Assembly: GCF_000211815.1 (NCBI RefSeq)
Contig: NZ_GL890851.1
Span: 6,225-70,224 of the forward strand
Source: Moorena producens 3L
GTDB taxonomy: Bacteria; Cyanobacteriota; Cyanobacteriia; Cyanobacteriales; Coleofasciculaceae
Reading direction: 5' to 3'
DNA length: 64,000 nt
In this document: piece by piece, positions 54,965-62,364 of the stretch
Layout: each line of letters opens with the position of its first letter
Numbering within the stretch: position 1 is the stretch's first letter
Notes under the pieces: generated by a model
Seen by the model: the letters and a program-made list of their open reading frames with translations, nothing else
Database searches by the model: none
What the model was told of the DNA's origin: nothing
Made by a program: the position numbers and the translations under genes

Positions 54965-55279
54965 ATGAGTTCCTATAAAAAAACTTATGTTCTCAAGCTT
55001 TATGTAGCTGGGAACACCCCCAACTCCGTCAGGGCTTTGAGAACACTGAAAACTATTCTCGAACAGGAATTCCAAGGGGTTTACGCTCTCAAAGTAATTG
55101 ATGTTCTCAAGAGCCCCCAACTAGCTGAGGAAGATAAAATTTTGGCAACACCAACCTTGGCAAAAGTTTTACCGCCTCCTGTGCGAAAAATCATTGGGGA
55201 TCTCTCGGATCGAGAAAAAGTCTTGATCGGCTTAGATTTGCTCTATGAAGAACTCCGTGAAGGAGATTTGGATTTCTAA
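54965..55279 (+). CDS. kaiB: Circadian clock protein KaiB
   Basis: KaiB is a fold-switching thioredoxin-like protein that binds phosphorylated KaiC and sequesters KaiA. KTYVLKLYVAGNTPNSVRALRTLKTILEQEF and LATPTLAKVLPPPVRKIIGDLSDREKVLIGLDLL are the family blocks, and the length of 104 is standard. The gap to kaiC is 95 bp. The 127-bp gap after kaiA could hold a separate kaiBC promoter, as in S. elongatus, but none is obvious by eye. Confidence 0.97.
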   Translation: MSSYKKTYVLKLYVAGNTPNSVRALRTLKTILEQEFQGVYALKVIDVLKSPQLAEEDKILATPTLAKVLPPPVRKIIGDLSDREKVLIGLDLLYEELREGDLDF

Positions 55280-55374
55280 ATATCTTATACCATTTTAGAT
55301 TAATAGTCAAGATTTAGCAAGTCAGCAACACCATTAAACTTTTTTTTGATTAAGAACATTTACTTAAGACCAAT

Positions 55375-56934
55375 ATGAATCAATTTAATCAAAATGAACT
55401 ATATCAAAACTCAGTAACAACGGTCGGTGTCCAGAAAATACGGACAATGATCGAAGGCTTCGATGAAATCTCTCATGGGGGTTTACCATCTGGTAGAACC
55501 ACCCTGGTCAGTGGAACGTCTGGCACTGGAAAAACTCTATTAGCCGTTCAATTTCTCTACAACGGCATTAGCAATTTTGATGAAGCTGGTGTGTTTGTTA
55601 CATTTGAAGAATCACCCACAGATATCAGCAAAAATGCATCAAGCTTTGGTTGGGAGCTAAATAAACTAGTTAATGAAGGCAAGCTATTTATTCTGGATGC
55701 TTCCCCGGATCCAGAAGGACAGGACATTGTCGGCAACTTCGACCTGTCTGCCCTGATCGAGCGTATTCAGTACGCCATTCACAAATACAAAGCCAAGCGA
55801 GTTTCCATTGACTCAATCACTGCCATATTTCAGCAGTACGATGCTGCTTCTGTGGTACGTCGAGAAATTTTTCGCCTAGTGGCACGCCTGAAAAGCATTG
55901 GCGTAACCACCATTATGACTACAGAGCGAGTTGAAGAGTATGGACCAGTAGCTAGATTCGGGGTGGAAGAGTTTGTCTCGGATAATGTGGTCATTGTCCG
56001 TAATGTTCTGGAAGGGGAACGCCGACGCCGCACTATAGAAATTCTCAAGCTGCGGGGTACCACCCATATGAAAGGAGAATACCCCTTTACGATTACGGAT
56101 CAAGGGATCAATATCTTCCCCTTAGGAGCAATGCGACTGACTCAACGGTCTTCCATGGCCAGAGTGTCTTCCGGAATCAACACTCTTGATGTTATGTGTG
56201 GTGGTGGTTTCTTTAAGGATTCCATTATCCTGGCAACGGGTGCCACAGGTACTGGCAAAACCTTGTTAGTGAGCAAGTTTATCCAAAATGCTTGCATACA
56301 AGGTGATCGCGCGATTTTGTTTGCTTACGAAGAATCTCGGGCTCAGCTATCTCGTAATGCATCGTCTTGGGGCATTAATTTTGAGGAAATGGAACAAAAG
56401 GGTTTATTAAAAATTCTTTGTTCTTATCCAGAATCAGCGGGGTTAGAAGACCACTTACAACGGATAAAAACAGAAATTGCTGAATTTAAACCCTCTCGCA
56501 TTGCCATCGACTCTCTTTCTGCTTTAGCACGGGGAGTGAGCAACAATGCCTTTCGGCAGTTTGTGATTGGTGTGACGGGCTATGCGAAGCAAGAAGAAAT
56601 AACTGGATTTTTTACCAATACCACAGATAAATTTATGGGAGCTCACTCCATTACCGATTCCCATATTTCTACAATTACTGACACAATTATAATGCTACAG
56701 TATGTGGAAATTCGTGGTGAAATGTCCCGTGCTATCAATGTATTTAAGATGCGTGGCTCTTGGCATGATACAGGTATCCGAGAGTACACTATCAGTAAGG
56801 ATGGACCAGAAATTAAGGATTCCTTCCGCAATTACGAACGAATTATCAGTGGTTCTCCCACTCGGATTCCCGTCGATGAAAAGAGCGAACTCTCTCGGAT
56901 TGTTAAAGGCGTTCGTGATAAGTCGGGGGAATAA
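55375..56934 (+). CDS. kaiC: Circadian clock ATPase/kinase KaiC
   Basis: This is a double RecA-like ATPase that forms the hexameric clock core. CI has Walker A GTSGTGKT and the catalytic Glu pair in TFEESPTDI. CII has GATGTGKT and YEESRAQL. The autophosphorylation pair is Ser432-Thr433 in SHISTITDT, one position later than in S. elongatus numbering. The C-terminal A-loop/tail (SGSPTRIPVDEKSELSRIVKGV) is present. Length is 519 residues. All residues needed for the phosphorylation cycle are visible, so the oscillator should be functional. Confidence 0.98.
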   Translation: MNQFNQNELYQNSVTTVGVQKIRTMIEGFDEISHGGLPSGRTTLVSGTSGTGKTLLAVQFLYNGISNFDEAGVFVTFEESPTDISKNASSFGWELNKLVNEGKLFILDASPDPEGQDIVGNFDLSALIERIQYAIHKYKAKRVSIDSITAIFQQYDAASVVRREIFRLVARLKSIGVTTIMTTERVEEYGPVARFGVEEFVSDNVVIVRNVLEGERRRRTIEILKLRGTTHMKGEYPFTITDQGINIFPLGAMRLTQRSSMARVSSGINTLDVMCGGGFFKDSIILATGATGTGKTLLVSKFIQNACIQGDRAILFAYEESRAQLSRNASSWGINFEEMEQKGLLKILCSYPESAGLEDHLQRIKTEIAEFKPSRIAIDSLSALARGVSNNAFRQFVIGVTGYAKQEEITGFFTNTTDKFMGAHSITDSHISTITDTIIMLQYVEIRGEMSRAINVFKMRGSWHDTGIREYTISKDGPEIKDSFRNYERIISGSPTRIPVDEKSELSRIVKGVRDKSGE

Positions 56935-56950
56935 TATCTAGTCTTATTAA

Positions 56951-57219
56951 GTAAGCATTCAGCTATCAGCATTCAGCTATCAGCTTTTGAATAAAACCAG
57001 TAAGCTGTCGCGTATTTAAACTCCCTTTGATTAAATCAGAAAAAAAAACTGAAACTCTTTTACATTCTGCCTTCTGCCTTCTGCCTTCTGCCTTCTGCCT
57101 TGGTGTTGTAGAATTTAAATGCACAACAGCTTAACCATTGGTTTAATCTCTGTTACGTCAGCTCACGGCACCTCAAGTAGCGTGAGCTTTTAGCTCACGG
57201 CTGACGGCTGAATGCTTAC
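56951..57219. repeat. Inverted-repeat-bounded element with GTAAGCATTCAGC ends
   Basis: The left end is GTAAGCATTCAGCTATCAGC and the right end is GACGGCTGAATGCTTAC. Inside are five tandem CTTCTGC heptamers (about 57067-57100) and a solo IS630 end TTTAAATGCACAACAGCTTA (57114-57133, 19 of 20 identical to 41916-41935). GTTTAATCTCTGTTA, shared with 18173-18436, is also inside. Confidence 0.7.
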
Positions 57220-57546
57220 CTTATTAATCACTTCGTATTCAGGAAAATCGTTAATTGTTAATTGTTAATTGTTAATTGCTAATTCATCCTTTACCCCTTT
57301 GGGGAATTAAAAATTAAAAATTAAAAATTAAAAATTTACGCATCAAGTTTAGAACAAATTTTGAATTAATTAATTCCGGGTACAAGCCCCCACTGATTGT
57401 CATTTTGAATTAATAATTTTTAATTTTGAATTGGAGCGTTCGCGAAGCGTGACCAAAGGTCAAGCGAGTTGACTATTGACAATTTTCAATTTTCAATTTT
57501 CAATTGACGAAAAACCTTTAATGATAAGTAGTCAACTGGATACGAT
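57220..57546. repeat. Short tandem repeats before the LOG-family gene
   Basis: Four TGTTAAT-type units lie at about 57250-57275 and four AAAATTA heptamers at about 57307-57335. A palindromic repeat GCGTTCGCGAAGCGTGACC (57437-57455) and TTTTCAA repeats (57482-57503) follow. No gene is seen. Confidence 0.6.
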
Positions 57547-58614
57547 ATGACCCTATCTCCTTCTGCGGATGGCTTCAACTCACTGTCAACGGATTTAGCA
57601 ACACTGATTGACCAGCTACCTAATCTAGAAAATCGTAAATTGATCAAACGGTCTCTGGCAGTGCTAGTGCGACTAACTGGGGAAGAAATTGACCGTCTGG
57701 ACTGGAAAATAATCACCGCTTCTCTAGAAGATATGGAGCGGGCATTTCAAGTTTTTTATCCCTATCGTCATGTTCGGAAAGTTACCATTTTCGGTTCCTC
57801 ACGCCTTGCCCCAAATACTCCTGAATATCAGCTGGCAGCTGAATTTGCCTATCATTTAACCCAGCAGGGATTTATGGTAATGACTGGTGCTGGTGGTGGC
57901 ATTATGGAGGCAGGAAACAAAGGTGCTGGCTCTAAGCATTCGTTTGGTCTGAATATTCAACTACCGTTTGAGCACGGATCAAATTCGTTTATCGCAGGGG
58001 ATCCCAAGCTAATTGAGTTCAAGTATTTTTTCACTCGCAAGCTATTTTTCATCAAGGAAACGGATGCGCTTACCTTATTTCCTGGTGGCTTTGGTACTCA
58101 GGATGAAGCCTTTGAGTCTTTAACCCTTTGTCAGACAGGACGATTAGAACCAACTCCTTTAGTACTGATTGATAAACCTGGTGGCACCTACTGGAAAGAT
58201 TGGGATGCTTATATTCACAAGCACCTCATGCAACGGGGTTTGATCAGGCCAGAGGATTCCAGTCTCTATACCATCACAGATAACTTAGATGTGGCTTACG
58301 AAACCATTAATCGGTTTTACCGGGTTTATCACTCTAGCCGCTATGTCAGAGATCAATTCGTGATTCGCCTCAAATCTGAGTTGTCAAACCCTGAGGTTGA
58401 ACAGCTAAATCAGCATTTTAGCGATATCTTGGTTCAGGGACGGATTGAGAAAAGTCAGGTTTTACCGGAAGAACTACCTGATGAAACCGCTGAACTCCCC
58501 CGTCTGGTTTTCCACTTCAATCGACGAGATGTTAGCCGTCTTTACCAGCTACTCGCTACTATTAATCACATGGGTGTTTCCGAAGAAAGTACAACTCATC
58601 CGGAACTGAAATAA
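57547..58614 (+). CDS. LOG family protein (TIGR00730-like Rossmann fold)
   Basis: Members hydrolyse nucleoside 5'-monophosphates, including cytokinin ribotides, releasing the base. The signature GAGGGIMEAGNKGA and LFPGGFGTQDEAFESL (PGGxGTxxE) with the preceding FFTRKLFF helix are intact. At 355 residues it is much longer than the 180-residue core. It has an N-terminal helical region (1-75) and a C-terminal extension (about 270-355), as seen in larger bacterial relatives of unknown substrate. It is monocistronic. Confidence 0.85.
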   Translation: MTLSPSADGFNSLSTDLATLIDQLPNLENRKLIKRSLAVLVRLTGEEIDRLDWKIITASLEDMERAFQVFYPYRHVRKVTIFGSSRLAPNTPEYQLAAEFAYHLTQQGFMVMTGAGGGIMEAGNKGAGSKHSFGLNIQLPFEHGSNSFIAGDPKLIEFKYFFTRKLFFIKETDALTLFPGGFGTQDEAFESLTLCQTGRLEPTPLVLIDKPGGTYWKDWDAYIHKHLMQRGLIRPEDSSLYTITDNLDVAYETINRFYRVYHSSRYVRDQFVIRLKSELSNPEVEQLNQHFSDILVQGRIEKSQVLPEELPDETAELPRLVFHFNRRDVSRLYQLLATINHMGVSEESTTHPELK

Positions 58615-58718
58615 GGCTTGGATGCTTGCATCCTTAAAATACACAGGAGGCTCGACCAATGACCAATACCGGAAATGACCCACTCTCTTGCTGGTAATGG
58701 AATTAGAGCGACTTGATC

Positions 58719-59594
58719 TTAAAATTCCAGAAAGGGTGCTTGCGTGATCGCATCTAAGTCAACAGACTGCAATAATTTCACCCAATCCTTGATCAGCAGG
58801 TCATTGCTAGAATTTTGCTGACGTAGCTTAGCTAGAGCATTAAGGGTATCATACCAGATCCCTGATCTGGCATAGATAATCGCTTTCTGTTCTAATGTCG
58901 CTTGGTCTAACTGATTTTTGAGGGATGGGTTGAGTGACATCCGTTTTACCCACCCTGTCACTACAGGAGATCCCAGTCGCTCACATTTAACCACAAAGTA
59001 CCAACGATACTGTTTACCAACCTCAAGGGAGGCGACTGTTGATGGAAGTTCGATGCCTACTACACTTGGTGAGGAAGATGAGGCAACAAATTTAGTCCAG
59101 TAGATTTCGTTATGGTTTTCATCTTGTAGCACAAACTCCAAAGGCAAGTCCGGTGTCAGGGCATAGGGAACATAAAACCAGAAGGTGGGATGAGAAACAA
59201 CGGTTAAGCCGAAAACCGATTCTGATGCAATTTGACCCTCACTGGCAATGGTGGGGCTAGCAGGGACCAAGGCAGTCAAAGGTGGCTCGACTTTTGGACA
59301 TCCCCCACGGCTTGCCGCTGCTTTTCGTTTACCGGGTACACCTCGTTCCGGTACATTTGGTGGCACCCAATCTAGACTGATACCTAATGGCTGTGGATTC
59401 CTTGAAGTAATTCGCTCTTGCTCTCGGTGGTTTTGAGCCACTTCTGCTGTTGGAGAACGTTGATTTGAGTCCAACCGGGAATTGCTAGGATTAGCTGTTG
59501 AAATCCCTGGCAAGGCAATACTGCTACTAAAGCTGACAATTGCTAATGCAATTCCTAAGATTGGCGGTGCTAACGGTAGTTTTATCTTGCTCAT
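58719..59594 (-). CDS. DUF928 domain secreted protein
   Basis: A signal peptide (LPLAPPILGIALAIVSFSSSIALPGIS) is followed by a low-complexity stretch and the DUF928 domain. The domain shows FWFYVPYALTPDLPLEFVLQDENHNEIYWTKF, then VGKQYRWYFVVKC and the helical IIYARSGIWYDTLNALAKLR. The family is common in filamentous cyanobacteria. I recall it often being found with TPS/TPR-CHAT proteins, which gives a loose link to the gene at 19-23 kb. No biochemical function is known. Confidence 0.82.
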   Translation of the reverse strand: MSKIKLPLAPPILGIALAIVSFSSSIALPGISTANPSNSRLDSNQRSPTAEVAQNHREQERITSRNPQPLGISLDWVPPNVPERGVPGKRKAAASRGGCPKVEPPLTALVPASPTIASEGQIASESVFGLTVVSHPTFWFYVPYALTPDLPLEFVLQDENHNEIYWTKFVASSSSPSVVGIELPSTVASLEVGKQYRWYFVVKCERLGSPVVTGWVKRMSLNPSLKNQLDQATLEQKAIIYARSGIWYDTLNALAKLRQQNSSNDLLIKDWVKLLQSVDLDAITQAPFLEF

Positions 59595-60052
59595 GATTCA
59601 TAAAGAGTAATTTTGAAGGAATGTTTTCCTTGTAATTGGTCAGGTGATTGGTCAGTTGTTAGTTACTATCCCTAATTTTTTCGATATCGTTGCTAGGCTC
59701 ATGATCACTCAATTGAGTGTATAGCGCTACGGGCAATGGCATTGGCAAGAGGCAAAATTTTACTACAAAAGCTTTTCAGGTTGTATCAATTTCCTAACCT
59801 TAATGGGTAGTGCTATATCTAATTTTTACTACTGACCAGTGATTATTTTCTATATCTAGTTTGGGGTCTTCAGTACCTTTTATGCGAAAGTTCCAGTTAA
59901 AAAACTCATAAAGCTTACTTTACAAGCGATGCAGCTTCGGAACAGGGGAGGCAGTGGGGCTAAAGGGGAGGCAGCTCGGTCTTGGGGGAAACCCCCACTC
60001 GCTATTGCCGTTTCCACGGGGCAAACAGCGGTGCGGACGAAGGTTTGCTTTG
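59595..60052. other. Intergenic region with dispersed GC-rich repeat
   Basis: Nothing coding was seen. A copy of the dispersed repeat runs from about 59929 (AAGCGATGCAGC, two GGGGAGGCAG units, GGTCTTGGGGGAAACCCCC) up to hairpin copy G at 60053. Confidence 0.5.
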
Positions 60053-60151
60053 AATTACCGTAAGGAGAGGGGAGCCTTATTTCATGTAACTTAAAATTAT
60101 TACTCTTTACCTATCGACTATAAACGCTCCCCCATCCTGCGGTTATGTCTT
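60053..60151 (+). repeat. Variable-stem hairpin element, copy G (diverged)
   Basis: GAATTACCGTAAG opens it. GGAGAGGGGAGCCTT faces AACGCTCCCCCATCC, pairing at 12 of 15 positions, and GCGGTTATGTCT closes it. The loop is more degraded than in the other copies. It is the only copy far from the 38-43 kb cluster. Confidence 0.7.
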
Positions 60152-60703
60152 AACACCCAGCCCCTCCCCATGAGGAACTGCCGTGGTTTCCCCCACTCGG
60201 GCAATAATCAAGACAGGAAAATTCTGCTATTCAACTCACAAAATTTTCTGAATACGGCCTTTTTCCACTATTCCCTGCTCCGAAGTCCCTGCTCCGGAGT
60301 CCCTGCTCCGAAGTCCCTGCTCCGAAGTCCCTTTGCCAGACTGTTTATTTAGCATAACAAGTACATAAGAACCCTAGTTTGATCTACAATCTAGTAATTG
60401 AAGAATCCAGAATTTAAAAATGTTTCATTTTCAGGACTTACTTAGCTATTATAGCTGGTGAATTTCGACTATTTATTAGCATAAAATTATTATTTTGTCA
60501 ACTGCATTTTGATAGATATAGATAGTTAACAGTTCCGGTAATTCATCCCAGATCCAATCTATAATTTAGTAGGGGTATAGGGATCCGTGTAGGAATTGTG
60601 AGAATTTTTGATGCCATATTCCCTACTCCCTATTCCCTACTCCCTATTCCCTTTGCTAGATGATGAGTCAATACTATTAGGATCGTGAAGTTTGGTGGCA
60701 GAC
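60152..60703. other. Intergenic region with tandem repeats
   Basis: Four to five tandem CCCTGCTCCGAAGT units lie at 60280-60331 and CTATTCCCTACTCC units at about 60615-60655. No gene is supported. Confidence 0.5.
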
Positions 60704-61126
60704 ATGAAAATTTACCAAAAATCTTTTTTGAATAACAAACTCTGTAGCATCCTCTTGTTGCTGACTGTGGGAGTAACATTACTCAGTAGCTGCTCCCCTA
60801 ACAAAATGGAGAAGTGCAAGCTGATTGAGGTTGAACCCAGGGAAGTTGAGCTAGACATCAAGGACACTGATATTGAGGGATGGGAATTAGAGGTACTTTG
60901 TGGTGACCAACTTTGGGATATCCCATGGTCAGAAATTAATCGGCACTTCAAGATTGACCTGAAGAAGTATTACTCGAAGAATCCACAAGCAGCTCAACGG
61001 CAGCTGCAACGACTGGAGCAACGACTACTTTTCTATAAACCAGACAACAAGAGGGGAAATATCCTATACGGTTCTTTAGATGGCAATCCAGAGTTAGTTG
61101 GGGTGAAGGCGAAAAAAGATGATTAA
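60704..61126 (+). CDS. Small lipoprotein of unknown function
   Basis: This 140-residue protein has a lipoprotein signal: basic start MKIYQKSFLNNK, hydrophobic core LLLLTVGVTL and lipobox LSSC with the modified Cys at 30. The mature part is charged (MEKCKLIEVEPREVELDIKD), with a second Cys pair and a helical QRQLQRLEQRLLFY segment. I recognise no family. I chose ATG 60704 over an in-frame TTG at 60692. It ends 48 bp before bioF, so the two may be co-transcribed. Confidence 0.65.
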   Translation: MKIYQKSFLNNKLCSILLLLTVGVTLLSSCSPNKMEKCKLIEVEPREVELDIKDTDIEGWELEVLCGDQLWDIPWSEINRHFKIDLKKYYSKNPQAAQRQLQRLEQRLLFYKPDNKRGNILYGSLDGNPELVGVKAKKDD

Positions 61127-61174
61127 GATTCAACCGGCACCAAGCCCAAGTCTCACCACCAAATACAATGTCTA

Positions 61175-62344
61175 ATGTCTACTGACCCTTATGCTTGGCT
61201 AAAGCTATCCCTGGCCACGATTGAGAAAGCCAATTGGTATCGTTCAGTACAAACTCTACAAAGTATGCCTGGTGCTGTGGTGCAACTGGAAGGGCGAGAG
61301 GTGATTAACTTCGCTAGTAATGACTATCTGGGACTGGCAGGCTCACCTCCTTTAATCGCAGCTGCAGTTACTGCTACTAAGGACTATGGTACTGGCAGCA
61401 CTGGTTCGAGATTACTCACTGGACACCGGGAACTGCATCGAGAATTGGAAAATGCGATCGCATCTCTCAAACAAACTGAAGATGCGATCGTCTATAGCTC
61501 TGGGTATTTGGCAAATATAGGTACGATTGCGGCGTTAGTAGGGAAACGGGATTTAATCCTAGGGGATCAGTACAACCACTCCAGCCTAAAAAATGGGGCA
61601 ATTTTGAGCGGAGCCCAGGTAATTGACTATGAGCACTGCAATATGGCTTCTTTGCAGGGTCAACTGATTCAATACCGACAACAGTACCGCCGTTGCTTAA
61701 TTGTTACTGATAGCGTCTTTAGCATGGATGGTGATTTATGCCCCTTGCCTGAGCTATTAGGGTTGGCAAACCAATTTAATTGTATGCTCCTGGTGGATGA
61801 AGCCCATGCTACGGGAGTTTTGGGCGCTACAGGCGCTGGGTGTGTGGAACATTTTGGCTGTACTGGAGAAACGATTATTCAAGTTGGCACCCTCAGTAAA
61901 GCTTTGGGTAGTTTGGGAGGGTATGTTGCAGGTTCGGCAGTTTTAATTGATTTCCTCCGAAATCGTTCTCCTAGCTGGATTTACACCACTGCGTTATCTC
62001 CAGCAGATACAGCAGCAGCATTGGCAGCAATCCAAATTGTCCAACAAGAACCAGAACGGTGCGCTCAACTTAGGAATAATGTAGAGACTCTCAAACAGTT
62101 AATTACTCAACAGCTGCCTAATCTCAACTGTTTGCCCTCCGAGTCACCTATCCTTTGCATTTCCATAAATAGTGCTACTGAGGCTCTTGCTGTTGGGGAA
62201 ACCTTGAAAGCAGCTGGTATCTTTGCCCCTGCTATTCGTCCTCCTACAGTGCCTACGAGTCGAATTCGGATCTCAGTTATGGCAACTCATACATTGGATC
62301 ATTTCGAGCAGTTAGTTGCTGCTTTGGAGACCTGTCAGCTATAG
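61175..62344 (+). CDS. bioF: 8-amino-7-oxononanoate synthase
   Basis: This PLP enzyme condenses pimeloyl thioester with alanine in biotin synthesis. INFASNDYLGLAG and GTGSTGSRLLTGHRELHRELE are the N-terminal blocks. DSVFSMDGDLCPL and LLVDEAHATGVLG hold the Asp that contacts the PLP ring, and QVGTLSKALGSLGGY holds the Schiff-base Lys. Length (389) is typical. Related alpha-oxoamine synthases (Kbl, SPT, ALAS) share these motifs, but the overall sequence looks BioF-like. No other bio genes are adjacent, as is usual in cyanobacteria. Confidence 0.88.
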   Translation: MSTDPYAWLKLSLATIEKANWYRSVQTLQSMPGAVVQLEGREVINFASNDYLGLAGSPPLIAAAVTATKDYGTGSTGSRLLTGHRELHRELENAIASLKQTEDAIVYSSGYLANIGTIAALVGKRDLILGDQYNHSSLKNGAILSGAQVIDYEHCNMASLQGQLIQYRQQYRRCLIVTDSVFSMDGDLCPLPELLGLANQFNCMLLVDEAHATGVLGATGAGCVEHFGCTGETIIQVGTLSKALGSLGGYVAGSAVLIDFLRNRSPSWIYTTALSPADTAAALAAIQIVQQEPERCAQLRNNVETLKQLITQQLPNLNCLPSESPILCISINSATEALAVGETLKAAGIFAPAIRPPTVPTSRIRISVMATHTLDHFEQLVAALETCQL

Positions 62345-62364
62345 CGCTAAATTGATCATGGCGC

